Counted from the first letter of the stretch, positions 51,837 through 64,000 are shown. The stretch: DNA of 64,000 nt from Vespula vulgaris (GCF_905475345.1 NC_066586.1:8716400-8780399); one strand, 5' to 3'. Numbers and translations are program-made. Notes: generated by a model from the letters alone, not told the origin.

Positions 51837-54754
51837 TTATCCAACTGGTGGACCATAAACTGGTGGTTTATAAGTGTTCCGCGTAACGTCACCAAAGTTA
51901 TAATTATTGTCCAGTGCATTCGAGCCAAATTGATAGCTATTCTGATTGTAATTGCTACCTCCGTGTTTTCTGATTGTAATTGCTACCTCCGTGTTTATAA
52001 TTATTATTATTATTATTATTGTAGCCAGCATTATTACCTGAAAAAAAAGATTCGTCATCAATGCTCGGTATTTTTACTTTCTGTAATAGCTTTGGATTGA
52101 ACGAACAATCCGACAATAATCAGGACAAAAAGAAAAGAAAATTACCTCCGTTATATCCATTATTTATGCTGTTCCCTTGAAAGTCGTAGCCTTGATTGTT
52201 ATTATTATTGTTATTGTTATAACCATTGTTCTGTGTATTATACTGATCGGGATAAGTCGCAGTGCCTTCATATCTCACATCTGCGTGAAAGCCAGTTCTC
52301 CAGTCGGCGGTATACGTCACAATCTGCGTTCTACCATCAGGAAGCTGTACTCTGTATTCTCCACGAACTGTTTCACCGTCACTCGTCTCACGACGACCAA
52401 AGTCGTTACCTGTAGCAGCGTCTTTTATCGCATAACCGAACTCGTACGATTTTGGCTATAAAAAAAAAAATTCAGACGAAAATTATCTTTCTTTTTCATT
52501 ATAATTCCAAGAATAATATAAGGAAACATTCAAACGACATATGTATTTTATTGTTAAACAAAAGGAGAATATTCCTTGTATAATAATATTTTTTCATGTT
52601 TTTAGGTATATATTTTAGGTATATAACTACAGGAAATCCTGTATATATTTGATATAAACGTCGAACAAAAAGTATAATAGACAAATTTCTCCTATATTAA
52701 TTAAAATCTTGTACATCGAATTAAATACATATTAACGCGCATAAAAAAGATATAGAAAATATTCCGCACTTCGTCGATAATAGTGCTTGCGTTGAGTACC
52801 ATCTATCAACAGGTAATTTTCTTTTAACTCGTATGATAAGTAACTTATTCGTATCTATATGTTTATATATATTACCACAAAGGATAAAAAAGTTACTACT
52901 TGATAGATGGCGTACACAAGTGACATTATCGACATAATATAGAGTGTTGCCTGCCTTTAGGCGCAAGACTTGATTACATATAAATACTTACAGAAAATTA
53001 ACGAACAAACTTAACGAGTTCTATTTGAAGGAAATAATAATAATTTAATTAATAATGAAAAAACTAATTAAGGTTCTTGATATCTAATAAAAATTTAATC
53101 AAAAAAATTTTCTCTGCAATCTTAAAAATAATAAAATGAAGTTAAATAAAAATACATATGCATATGACGTAATTTAAAGCGATACAAAAAATACAAGTTA
53201 AAATAACATATTTCTCAAACATGGAATCAAAAGAATAACAGGGTACAGCAGAGTATATGATATATTTTGAACTGACGTCATACGAGTAACGAAATCTCTT
53301 TGATCTTTACAAGTTTAGTGAAACTTCGAAGCTCATCAGAAATTTTACGAAAGCGTCATCGACTGTCAAGCGCACTCGTGCGATTTACTGACTGTAGCAA
53401 AGGATCGAAAGGAGCTAATTTGCTCGTAGACCCTCATTACTCACGTAATTATCGACGTAATCCTGATTGTCATTGTGTCCGTCATCGTAAGAGTGACCGC
53501 CATCGTGGGGTCTATAATTGCTGTTGCCACCACCGAAATTTCCGTTGTTGCCACCGACGAAATTTCCGTTGTTACCTTCTCCAGGGTAACCGTACTGATT
53601 ACTCAATGGTGGCTCGCAATACGCCAGTCCAATGCTGACTATCAGGAGGAGGTATATCTGTCGAAATGAAAATTTTTCTTTTGAGTGGAAAACGAATTAC
53701 GAGTAGAAATCGACTATCTGAGAGCTTATCGAAAAAAACTTATAACAGTGAACCCACTTGGAAAGATCATCTCCCTATCTTTATTCTCCATTATTCACAA
53801 TATCGATTTCAAAAGTAGTATCGAATGATCGTTATTATCGAAAAAGTAAGATGTACCAACAAGTCGTTCCTCTCCTAAAGATTACTCATTCGTTAAGGAA
53901 TAAAGGGTTCGGTGACGTAAGTTTAACATTATATATATTGTTGTTATTATGCAAAAGGAAACTAGCAATCCTGCATCTATCAAAGTGTGAAATTGAACCG
54001 ACTTGCGACACTTTTCACCGAGATGCATTCTCTCACGACAATGCACGAACAATACGTACGGTAAATGCATCAAGTACATAACGTTAACTTTAATCATTAT
54101 AGACATGTTTGCGATGGGTCACTTAAACCGCAAATTTTTTTTTCATACAAATAGGAATTCAATCGATAACAGTACACGAAGGGATGAAAACTCTTGAAAT
54201 CTTTTGACGAAAATATTTTTGAAAATCTCTTCGTAGTTGCGTTAAGATCGTAAAATATAAAGAAAAGTTCTTTTTACAAAAGCTTCCGTTTTCCGAGTGG
54301 AAAAAAATGACGTATGTAGCAAAAGTATTCGCGGTTGAATTTCTCGTTTTCGTCGATCGTAGTACCTGCATAATATCCCGTCGCACGGGATAATATATAG
54401 GTACTACGTACGAGGCGAAAAAGAGGGGGAGGGATAAAAAGAATGAGAGAAAAGAGAAAAAGCCGCACCAAAAAAAAAAGAAAGAAAAAAAGAAAAAAGA
54501 TCACACATTGCTTTTCCCTCGTCTCCCGACTATTCACTGGCTTTTCACGTACTTACGTTCGCAATAGTGGGAAAGCGAGAGATGATGGAAAAAGAAAAGG
54601 AGGAAAAGGAGACGAGAAAGAAAAAAAGAAAAAAGAAATATTGTAAAATGCAAAGAAAAGTGGAAATAAAGAAACTCGCTGCTGCACACCCGCCGTTTAT
54701 CTCATGTATTTCACTATACTTTTCATTTACCTGATGACGTACTGAGGCATCCAT
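51837..54754 (-). CDS. Pro-resilin-like cuticular protein (RR chitin-binding), last exon frameshifted
   Basis: Exons in transcript order: 54754-54731, 53657-53445, 52455-52146 and 52037 onward. The first two exons encode a signal peptide (MDASVRHQIYLLLIVSIGLAYC) followed by a Gly/Asn-rich, resilin-like segment with repeated GGNNGNF. Exon 3 opens with the Rebers-Riddiford chitin-binding consensus (YEFGYAIKDAATGNDFGRR, GEYRVQLPDGRTQIVTYTAD, GFHADVRYEG), then an Asn/Tyr/Gln-rich tail. Such proteins are secreted into the cuticle and bind chitin, giving it elasticity. In exon 4 the frame enters a 28-bp tandem duplication (51941-51996), shifts, and meets TAG at 51957-51955, giving 209 aa. The usual-looking end (FGDVTRNTYKPPVYGPPVG, stop 51837-51839) is in another frame; counting only one copy of the 28-bp unit, the length is exactly 240 codons. 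The span given runs to that distal stop. A TATA box lies upstream. Confidence 0.86.
51941..51996. repeat. 28-bp tandem duplication in the last exon of the cuticular gene
   Basis: Two identical, adjacent 28-bp copies (51941-51968 and 51969-51996), each beginning TCTGATTGTAATTGC and ending CCGTGTTT on the plus strand. Because 28 is not a multiple of three, the second copy shifts the reading frame of the cuticular protein. Confidence 0.97.
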
Positions 54755-55024
54755 GTCGTGAAGGAGCAAAAGGAAGAAAGAAGAGAAGATGAATGCGACT
54801 AGATGATCCGCGGGAGATGCATACAACGTTGACGACGACGGTGACGGCGATGACAATGATGACGAAAAAAAAAAAACAAAAACAAAAAACTGCGAAAATC
54901 AAAAAATCGCGAAACCAAGAACGATTTCTCTCTGTCTCTCTTTCTCTTTCTCTTTCCTTTTCTCGTGACACGACTCTTCTCGCGGAGAGACAAACGTTGA
55001 CGTTTTGCAGGATGTTACAGCTCT

Positions 55025-55032
55025 CTTATATA
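55025..55032 (-). promoter_or_regulatory. TATA box of the cuticular protein gene
   Basis: On the minus strand the sequence reads GGCTATATAAGAGAG, a strong TATA box in a locally GC-richer setting. A transcription start about 30 bp downstream (near 55000) would leave a 5' UTR of about 250 nt before the ATG at 54754. It supports the tiny 24-nt first coding exon. Confidence 0.65.
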
Positions 55033-58000
55033 GCCAGCGCTCCTACTTCCACGAAGATTCCATTTCCTGCGTCGGCCGGTCGCTCGTGCTCGCGGATTCA
55101 TCGTTCGAGCCTCTAGGAGGAGAACGGTGAAGAAAAAGGAGTAGGAGGATGACGAAGAGGACGAAGAAGGCGAATCCTCGGACCACTTCGTCGCAATTCC
55201 GAAATGTATGTCGCGTGTCCTGGGTTAAATATATGTATGTATGTTCTATAAAAAAAATCTCATTTTTTGTTTTCTAATTATTAAATATAATAGGTAAAGG
55301 ATAATTATTAATAGAATTAACAGCGAGATATATAGTAATTAATTTTATTAAATTATAAGAATTTATTATAAAAAAAAAAACGAAATTCTTTACAAAATTC
55401 TTAACACCAAATTTATCCTTAAAAATTTTCTGATTATTAGAGCTTCCTTGTTTATTTATTCAAATAAATAACAATTATAATTGTTACGATCTATTATCAA
55501 ACACATGATAAATTAGTTTAATAATCGTTTAGAAAATTAATATTCCGTAGTTATCGATCATTTTCGGGATAATTAATCATCTTTAAAAATATAATTTTAC
55601 AGGCAATTACCATTAAAAATCATCAATCAAATATACATGAAACTTTTTCGAGGGATTGTATGCGCGGGCATATGTTTATGTGCATACGTGTAGGTACTCC
55701 AGTTCACATAGGAAAGATGGAAAGCCCGCGCTTTATTTCACCATTGTTTCACGGCCCCCGTGTACGTGCGATTTTTGGTCCCCTCACGTAAGAACGAAGA
55801 GAGCAGTAGCAACAGTCCGATGACGACGACGACGACAGCTATGAGAAGAAGACGTAGGGATCTTCTCTCACTCGCACGGAGAAAGCTGATTGCTTCATTG
55901 CGAACGCGCGGTAGCCGTGTGACGCCGTGGGATAACGTGAGCTAACGCATATCGACCGCCTTTTTCGAGGGAACGCTAATTAAGCAGTCGAGCCTTCATT
56001 ATGACGACAGGACCAACATCCCTCTTTGCTTCTCCTTTTTATTTAATTATTCTAAAATTCAAACTCGAATATTTTCCTTCAATTTTGTAACATAACATTC
56101 TCCAAAGAATTCATTTAATTTTCTTTCATTTAAGAATGATAATTAGGTAATCGAGTCTTTATTAAGACAACAGAGGCAATCCTTCATTTACTAATTTCTT
56201 TCATTATTAAAAAATTTGGACATCGTATTTTATCAGAAACAAATTTTTTTCATTTCTGTTTACGAATTAGTTTTAGAAAGAATTCATTCAATTTCCTCCT
56301 ATGATGATCAAACAGTCAAATTTTATTTACGATGAATTTTTCTCTTATTTTTTTTTATCATTCAATAATTCAAACTTGAACAATTTCAATTTCGAGAGAT
56401 GATGATCGTCAAATAATTAGTTACACAGCCAGGATCTAAAAAAAACTAGATTTTCATCAGCCAAATATATCGCTCCAAATGACGTCACATCTTGATTGAG
56501 CGACGATATCCTTTGATCTCGTTACGCAAGATGGGTTATCGCAAAGTGTTATCTTTGATAGCCTAGATTTCTCGGGATCTCTTAGGACGTGCCTCGAGTT
56601 TCTCAGTGACAGATACGGCGAATTATATTATCTATCACTTTTCTATTTTCTTTTTCTTTTACTTTCTGCTACGACCTCCAAACGGAAGATAAAGTTCTTG
56701 AATACCTACGTTGAATCCTTTCCTTTCGATCTAAGCCATTTTAATTCAATTTACTCTTGGTGAACGCATTTTCTTGTTCGACGAGAGGACATCATGAAAA
56801 AACTCCTTCCACCTATCTGATTTATGAAGAAGAATTCTACCTTAAGAATACAATTTCACTTGTTAAGAGATTCGAATATAAAAGATGGAATGATGAGAGA
56901 GATACTCGCGGAAATAAAAATGATATATGAACGAAATAAAAATATTGATCTATTATTAATCGCACGTGTCAACAGGATTGGAAAGGAAGATAAAGACTAA
57001 CGAGATTACTTACAAAAGCGCCCACAAAAGTTACCATCATGAAATATATACCTAGCTAGCTAACGAGCGAGAACCAAAAGAGCTATTATTCTGTGTTACT
57101 AATTGTAACTTGGTCTACCTTCGAATTTAATCAACGCTTGCGTAAATCTAAAAATCCCGTGTGGATTAAGACGTTATTCAAATAATTACGCCCCTCTTTC
57201 TGTGCTCTTCATTTTATTTTACGCAAACTTTACTTTTACATGGGTGTAGAGTCAATGGGAACGTTATGAAGGCCGTGGGACCGTATACCTTCGCATTTTG
57301 ATTCTTACTATTTTTTGATGCTTCACTTGGAAATTCTCGTGCACTGATTTTTCTCGAAATAGCAAGAAAGAGAAAGAGAGAGAGAGAGAGAGAGAAACAG
57401 GGTGGCGAAAAGGAAGAAGCGTTGGCTCCGGCTGCTAATCAGCATCGAGCTGTGTAATTAGAGCAGCCGGTGTGTTTGTGTGCCGAAAGAGAAAGAATTC
57501 AGGCTCGCAACCCGCTGTGAGGCTCACTCTTACGAATAAAAGAAAGAACGAAAAAGAAAAAGAGAAAGAGAGAGAGAAGCATTGCGTGACCGTTATGCTC
57601 CGTTACGAAATGAATTATCCGCCGTTAGGTAATCATAGGTAAGAAGAGCATCAAATTTAAATCAGATTGTATCGCTTCGCTGTAAGTCCGTCGGCCGTTA
57701 ATGGTTCTTATTTCTCTCTTCTACACCTCGCATAGAAAGCAAACGTTAAATAAGCATTTACCGGAGAAATTTGACTCGCGATAGAATCCTGAAGGATGTA
57801 TGGCATCGAATTTACGAAACCGCAATATTAAACCGCGTTTAACATACGTGGCCTACTGATAAGTTCTATACCTAAAATTATTTTACTTTTTGAAAATTAT
57901 TTGTAAGAAAATAGATAAATAAAAGTCAGATAATTTGTTGATAAGAAAAGAAATCGTTTATTAAAGTCGTAAAATTTTAAAGATGTTTGAACTATTTTTT

Positions 58001-59205
58001 ACCTCAATCTTATTAAAAATACGTTCGCGCGAGCGAAAAATATCATCATTTATCATGAACTCGTTAGATATTCTAAACAAATACTTTACGAAAGAGGCAC
58101 TCTCCGTTACGATGTTATTCCATTTACATGAGAGGTCACGAACGAAGGAGTACTCATCTTTCATCTAAAAACACACGTGCGATAGCATTTCATTAGAAGA
58201 AAATGTCTCCTCGGTTCTTCGGTAAGATGCGTTTACGCGAAGCAAATACTGTAGGACGCGTACTATCATCTAAAAAGAAATACGTAGGTACATACTTTCT
58301 TCGTGCGACACAACGACGTGCCTTTGCAGCCGCATCTAATTAATTTAATTAATTTATTCTCTCGCGCGTCGTATTTTTTGTAGATTCATTTGGAGCTCCC
58401 TTTAAGAGGATAAACAAAATTTTATCTATTAGTTTTCTATACGATGATACGTAAGAATGATTTAAAATTTTTCTTTAATACTCAATAAAACGATATAATC
58501 TTTATATCACACTAATCATCTACCTATTTTTTGTAGTTTCTAAATTTTATTTCATTTCATTCGACGCAAAATTAATTGTTTGTTAATACCTGAAAATTAA
58601 TGTTTGATTAGTCTGATTATACTTAATATAGTATAATTATACTACAAGTCTTACAATTACATATTACATATAAATAACTTTTATTAATACCTTCCTTTTT
58701 TAAATACTATTATATTCATATATGATATTCAAATGTAAAAATGAATTAACACATTTTAATATTCGAGTATAATACTGTTATATAAATACAATACGTAATA
58801 TATGCGACCATAACAGTATTAATATAATCTTTATTTTTATATATAAACGACAAAAAAAGCTAACTTATCAAAGACTAATTCGCTTTTTTCTTACAAAGGA
58901 GATATGTTTTCGTTTAATTAAATAACGAAATAAGAAGTTTAAAATATTACGCAATGGATTATTCGAAAAGCTCCATCAATTTTTTCAACATCTTTCATCC
59001 GGTTTTGTATATAACTATAGTGATGATGCCGGTGCAATTGCTATTTTCAGAAGCAGATGTGTCCACCATCAACGCTCCGAAGTGGCGCATTAAAGGGTAA
59101 TGTGAGGAACCGTTGAAAGATTTTTCTGTATCTTTCGCGTGAAATCGACTGACTGGACGCAAGCCTCTATTAACGACGTATTTTTGCCCCACAAAGAATG
59201 GGAGT

Positions 59206-59226
59206 TCTCTCTCTCTCTCTCCCTCT

Positions 59227-59263
<37 letters not shown>

Positions 59264-59287
59264 ACTCACTCATTCACTCTCTCTTTC
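59206..59287. repeat. (CT)n compound microsatellite
   Basis: CT runs interrupted by CCCT and CACT units. The plus-strand open frames through it (Ser-Leu repeats) are artefacts. Confidence 0.95.
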
Positions 59288-59695
59288 TTTCCCTCTCTCA
59301 ACGCTCGATTTTCAGCACGGATCGAATCACTGTTACGCCGTAGAGAGCCCTTGCTCAATCCTCAACTACGTAATCTATTTTTCGCATCTTCGTCTCGACC
59401 AAGCATTCGAAAGCGAAAAACGCGAGATCTCGAGCATACAAGCTTTTCTTTTTCCAAATCGATCATCGAGAATCGCTTCCTTGATAAATACAGAAAGAAT
59501 CTCTTGGAAAATTCAAGTGAAAGATAATCATTGAAAATTGGATTGCGGTAAAGGAAATGCTGGAAAATGACATAGGAATAATTCCGTGATGAAACAATGG
59601 GGATCATTAGATATCGAGTTAAAAAATGAGCCTAGTCATTAGAAGATCGTACAGCGTGTCCGATTTTATTCGAACTACGTATTTCTTTGAAGTTG

Positions 59696-59696
<1 letters not shown>

Positions 59697-59749
<53 letters not shown>

Positions 59750-59767
59750 CGTATATATATATGTATG

Positions 59768-59801
<34 letters not shown>

Positions 59802-60022
59802 TGTATGTATGTATGTATGTATGTATGTATGTATGTATGTATGTATGTATGTATGTATGTATGTATGTATGTATGTATGTATGTATGTATGTATGTATGT
59901 ATGTATGTATGTATGTATGTATGTATGTATGTATGTATGTATGTATGTATGTATGTATGTATGTATGTATGTATGTATGTATGTATGTATGTATGTATGT
60001 ATGTATGTATGTATGTATGTAT
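59697..60022. repeat. Long (AT)n plus (TATG)n microsatellite array
   Basis: A run of about 26 AT units (59697-59748), a short mixed junction, and then about 62 nearly perfect TATG units (59774-60022). All frames of the tetranucleotide are open on both strands, which explains several long spurious open frames reading Met-Tyr-Val-Cys or Ile-His-Thr-Tyr. Confidence 0.98.
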
Positions 60023-62519
60023 ACGCACACACTCATACGAATATTTGTTCTTAATTGCTCTTTCCAAGGACTATAGTTACCAATTTTCCTTTGAGGTCTT
60101 TTATAATCATATAGGATCTTCGAAGAGAAATGATTCAATTTCAAGTGGATCGATTGAAACGACACATCCTGTATACGATTGAAGGACAAATAGAACGTTC
60201 CTTATAGTACAACTACATCTTATTTATTTCGTTATTAACATTTCAATCCGATGTTTCTTCATTCGACTTTGCAATCAGATAAAACTCATTTTCTTTCAAT
60301 CGTCCAATGGACGATCACACAAGAAATAATCACATCTTTATACACTGATTTCGCTTACCTGCTTGAAACGACATAGTTTGGACTCGAGACGTCTCACCGT
60401 TGTCTCGTCTTACTGAAGATAGCTAGGGCGGGAAAATTTCGAATATTATATAACGCCAAGTATCATTGTGTAACATCGTCGTCGGAAACTAGCGAATTAT
60501 TCTGCACGTAATTTATATTCCCTTTATTTTCTTATTACGAGAGAATGGGGTTATTTGTCTTTCGAGAATGTGCGCGCATATTCTATGGAAATGGAACAAA
60601 ATTAAAATTTAGATTTGTATAACAAACACGTTTTAACAAGTGTCATAATTTTCGAATCAAATTTTCAATGCTTTCATTGAGCAGTTTCGTCATTTATTCG
60701 AAAAAAAATCGTTTTAATTTATAATAACACGTTCGTAAAATCGAACTTAACATATCCTATTCACTTTGACGATTTCTCGAGAAAGAAAAAGAGAAAAGAA
60801 AGAAAGCCGAAGAAAAATGCTTGAAACTGCTGCATACGCGAAGCTCTTGAAATTCTCTTTTGCGAGCAATCGAGCTTGAAATGTCAAAGAAGTTGAGCTA
60901 GTTCAAAAGTCAAGGAACCGTGAACATCCTGAAATCGGCTTTAAAAATGTCTTCTAAAATTTATCAATTATATGTCACAGCTCGACTCCTCGAATCTCCA
61001 AGCAATCCCGTAAAAAAAATGATTATTTCCAATATTGCCTACGTCAGCAATTTTTGCGAGAATTTATTCTCCCGATTTGTACGATATCATATGACAAATT
61101 TCTATTAGTATAAACCGCATTTGAAGCGTACGTTAAAATAATAAAATTTTTTCCGGAGAAATTGTAACTCGTAATAAATAATATCTGTATCAATTTTATA
61201 TTTTGTTTCAATATATACTATCTTCAAAATTCTGTTTTACGTTATTACTTTTAAGTTTGATTATCTAACAATAATATGTTTGATATTCTCCAATTGTTTC
61301 ATAAAATATGTCTCCTTCAAATAAGCAATATGATTGAAAAGTAGTTGAAACGTATACACACATATTAGACATAAAAGGAATGAGATAAGATAATGTAGGA
61401 AATTTTTTAGATAAGAAAATGTAGGAAAAGAAAAAGCGAAAGTAAGACGTATATCCATATTTTTCTACCAATTTTAATATCGTATCTTTTTCGTTCAGGT
61501 AACCTGCATAAAATGCACAGCCCACGCATTGGCAAGGTTACTCACAATCAATTGAATAATAATCGCAAAAAACTCTAAATTCTCCTCAAAACGTACATAC
61601 AACACGGACGTAGTTATATTATTAATTGGAACGCGCATATATAAATTATTTTTTTCCGTTAATAACTAAACTAGAAATTAAAATGATATGTACAAACTGT
61701 AGTATCACACACACACAGTTCTTTACGTTCTTATGCTGTACAACAAATACGTATGTAAATATCTGGCTATACGTGCCCTACTAAATGCACCGGAATATAT
61801 CCGATGACTTAATACAAAAAAAGATAATTAATTAGGTCCCTTAGCGATAATTATTGACGTTTTACGTATACTTTTTATCGATTATGTCAACTTTTTTCGC
61901 CATTAATTTTGTTCCGAGTTGATTTATATTATTACAATAAAATTATCTTAAGGAAAGCGTAGAAATTCGTTTCGAATTATTAGTAGGGCGATATGATCAA
62001 TAAGATAAAGTTATCTATTTATTATATCGAATAGCGTAGAACATCGCACGATACGTATATATGAACTGATGTGATTTATATTTAAATATCGAATATTCAT
62101 AAAACGATACATCGTTTTATAGAAAAATAGAGTAAACTTACTCGCAAAGAGGAAAAATTTTTCCACAGTCCTTTCGCTGTTACTCTCGTATACGTTTACG
62201 CTGAACAAAAATGAGAAAGAAAGAAAAAACATTCACGCGTAAATTAATGAAATCTATTGTCTATCAAAAGCATATATGTTTACGTAAGTTTTCGTGAAAA
62301 AAAAAACAGAAAAATCGATCCGACAAGAAAATGCAATATAATGTAAGCTTCGTGCCATTATCGAGAGAATTTTCAAAATAAAAAAGAAAATTTTACTTGC
62401 TATAAAATATTTAAAGTACTCGTTATATAAGTTGGTAGACAAATCTTAAGTACAATTCGTTTACGACGTAAAAGCATTTCTTCGAACATTGTATACATAT
62501 ATGCATATGCTTGTGTGTG

Positions 62520-62600
62520 CGTCTGTGTTGTGTATATATATATGTGTGTGTGTATATATATATACATATGTATATATATATGTATATATCTATATATATA
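62520..62600. repeat. AT/GT-rich mixed microsatellite
   Basis: Alternating short TATA and TGTG runs, probably within the LRR gene's 3' UTR or just beyond it. Confidence 0.85.
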
Positions 62601-63125
62601 ATAACAAAACAATATACTTTCATAACATACGATATATGTATATAAAAGAGACAATATCAAAAAACACATAAAAATCGAAGATCCATACAACGTCGAGGCA
62701 GTCACGCGCAAAGAAATGAAACAACGAATGCCGCGGTTCAGGCTTAAGTACATACACAAAACTACATAAACTTTCATACAAATACGAGATCACAGTCCCG
62801 AAAGATACGTTCGAGTCTACTGGAGACTTATACTTGAACGTTCAGAACGTAAATCCTCTTCGGAGTATCCCCTAGAGGAGCAAACACGATGGGGCAAATA
62901 CTCCTCGAGGTATCGAAATCTCTTCTGCCCCTTATCCTCCTTCTTCAGCTTTTCTCGAAAGTTCAATATCCTCGATAACGATGAAATCTTTCGATCGAAC
63001 GAAGAGAAAGCAAACAAAAAAAAAGTAAGTTCGTGCGGTAACCGAAAAGACATTTTTCACTTTTTCATCTCCGATAAAGAAGAAAAGAAATAAAAAACAG
63101 ATAAAAAACTTTACTTTGCTCTCGC

Positions 63126-63947
63126 CTATTTTAGATTACTATTCAACAGCTGCGTATTCGCATTATTGGCAGCTATACGTTGCTGTTCCTTTTTCAGTTT
63201 TTGCTTCTTCCTTTTGTTACGTCTGTGGAAGCAAAGTAGTACGAGAAAGACGATAACGATGAAGCAGGCAACGCAGCAAACCACGATGATCCATATATTG
63301 CGTGCCTTTTTAGTTTGCATTTGTATCCTCAGGATATTCGTGCATTCATCGTAGATCGTTAAGGTCTCGTTGCTAAAAGTGACGTTTCCACAACGTTCGA
63401 ATGCCGCAGGAGTACAATTGTACTCTGGTTTGAAGATAATCTTGCGTAATTTCAACCATCTCCGCATGATGACGCATTCGCAGTTGTCCTCTTCGAGATT
63501 GAGTGGATTCTTCGAGGCGTCGAGAACCTCTAAGTAACAGAAACGAGCCAGCTCTTTCGTTGTAATTCTACTGATCATATTTTCGGAAACGTTAAGGTTC
63601 TGAAGCGTTGGTAAGTATCCCATTTCTGGCAGCTTTGTCAGTTTGTTACGATGAAGTTGAAGAAAATTGAGAGGCGAAGTAACTTCGGTCTGAAAGACAG
63701 AGTCGCCAAATTTATTCACGGCTAGATAGACCCTACGTAGGTACGGAAGCTGAAACAGATTCTTCGGGAGATTGTCGCAACCGTTCTTCGTCAGGTCAAG
63801 GACTTCAAGATAATATTGTTGAGCAAACGCGGACTCCTCGATGTTTTGAATAAAATTGTCGCCGAGATAAATATAGAGCAGCTTCGTGTACGACGAAAAA
63901 CTGTCGTTGTGGAGATCTCGGATTCTGCTGAAGGACGCGTCAAGAAC
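63126..63947 (-). CDS. Leucine-rich-repeat transmembrane protein, last exon (partial)
   Basis: The visible exon starts after an acceptor at 63950-63948 (TTAACAG) and encodes the last 273 residues; earlier exons lie beyond the window. In order: about five leucine-rich repeats (residues 1-150, e.g. LLYIYLGDNFI, LEVLDLTKNG, FLQLHRNKLTKLP, LQNLNVSENMI, LEVLDASKNPL), an LRR C-terminal cap with Cys at 156, 158, 178 and 186, a single transmembrane helix at about 217-240 (IWIIVVCCVACFIVIVFLVLLCF), and a short, strongly basic cytoplasmic tail (RRNKRKKQKLKK) with no TIR or kinase domain. This is a type I surface LRR protein, of the kind used for cell adhesion or recognition; it is not a Toll receptor as far as visible. 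The exact family cannot be named from this part. Confidence 0.87.
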   Translation of the reverse strand, partial: VLDASFSRIRDLHNDSFSSYTKLLYIYLGDNFIQNIEESAFAQQYYLEVLDLTKNGCDNLPKNLFQLPYLRRVYLAVNKFGDSVFQTEVTSPLNFLQLHRNKLTKLPEMGYLPTLQNLNVSENMISRITTKELARFCYLEVLDASKNPLNLEEDNCECVIMRRWLKLRKIIFKPEYNCTPAAFERCGNVTFSNETLTIYDECTNILRIQMQTKKARNIWIIVVCCVACFIVIVFLVLLCFHRRNKRKKQKLKKEQQRIAANNANTQLLNSNLK

Positions 63948-64000
63948 CTGTTAAGTAAAAGAGAAAAAGGAAAAAGATTATTTCTCTTAATTAGTTCGTG

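Larger units (their letters stand above)
55060..62770. other. Gene-free, repeat-rich region
   Basis: About 7.7 kb with no exon that I can support. Notable contents are a CRE-type palindrome TGACGTCA at 56480-56487, a GA tract at about 57376-57396, a compact GC-rich hairpin at 57428-57470, a CT tract at 59206-59287, and the AT plus TATG array at 59697-60022. The right-hand part probably includes the 3' UTR of the LRR gene, which runs leftward from 63126. Confidence 0.55.

Noticed and set aside
51941..51996. Direct repeat considered as a CRISPR-like or satellite unit
   Set aside because: Only two immediately adjacent copies, no spacers, and it lies in an exon; it is a simple tandem duplication.
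59626..60189. Long open frames on both strands reading Met-Tyr-Val-Cys and Ile-His-Thr-Tyr repeats
   Set aside because: They are translations of the TATG tetranucleotide, which has no stop in most frames; there is no start context, splice signal or non-repeat coding sequence.
63126..63947. Toll-like receptor assignment for the LRR gene
   Set aside because: The cytoplasmic tail is about 33 residues, basic, and has no TIR domain, so only a generic LRR membrane protein can be supported.

Overview
The window is nuclear insect DNA. It is AT-rich, with short introns, spliced genes, dense GA/CT, AT and TATG microsatellites and very little transposon coding sequence. Six tandem odorant-receptor genes each have exactly nine coding exons, the layout that gives the hymenopteran '9-exon' receptor subfamily its name, so an aculeate hymenopteran (bee, wasp or ant) is the best inference. 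No bacterial or viral gene is visible.

Layout. 1-3114: probable 3' UTR or intergenic DNA. 3115-7528 (minus): an eight-exon gene for a serine-rich, probably disordered protein of about 1062 residues that I do not recognise; a candidate noncoding first exon lies near 16336-17000. 18051-20506 (plus): complete Akt kinase in seven coding exons (543 aa). 23414-25389 (minus): complete seven-exon purple acid phosphatase (448 aa). 26520-26591 (plus): tRNA-Thr(CGT). 26592-33713: about 7 kb without a gene, holding a TTAA-flanked piggyBac-like MITE and a foldback element. 33714-51513 (plus): six intact odorant receptors of 388, 392, 395, 408, 395 and 397 aa. 51837-54754 (minus): a pro-resilin-like cuticular protein whose last exon carries a 28-bp tandem duplication that shifts the frame; it has a TATA box at 55025-55032. 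55060-62700: noncoding, repeat-rich DNA with a very long TATG array. 63126-63947 (minus): the last exon of a leucine-rich-repeat membrane protein that continues beyond the window.

Exon models were built by hand from splice signals. For every spliced gene that lies wholly inside the window the coding lengths sum to a multiple of three, except the cuticular gene: it closes at a premature stop, and its conserved tail is in frame only if one 28-bp copy is discounted.

How the genes relate. Akt, the phosphatase, the cuticular protein and the LRR protein look like unrelated single-copy neighbours. The receptor array is one tandem family: exon lengths are nearly invariant, and five of six members carry a similar short motif 300-420 bp upstream of the start codon, so promoters appear to have been duplicated with the coding units. 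The most unusual observations are that upstream block, the frameshifting duplication, the foldback elements in and beside the array, and a compact GC-rich hairpin at 57428-57470.
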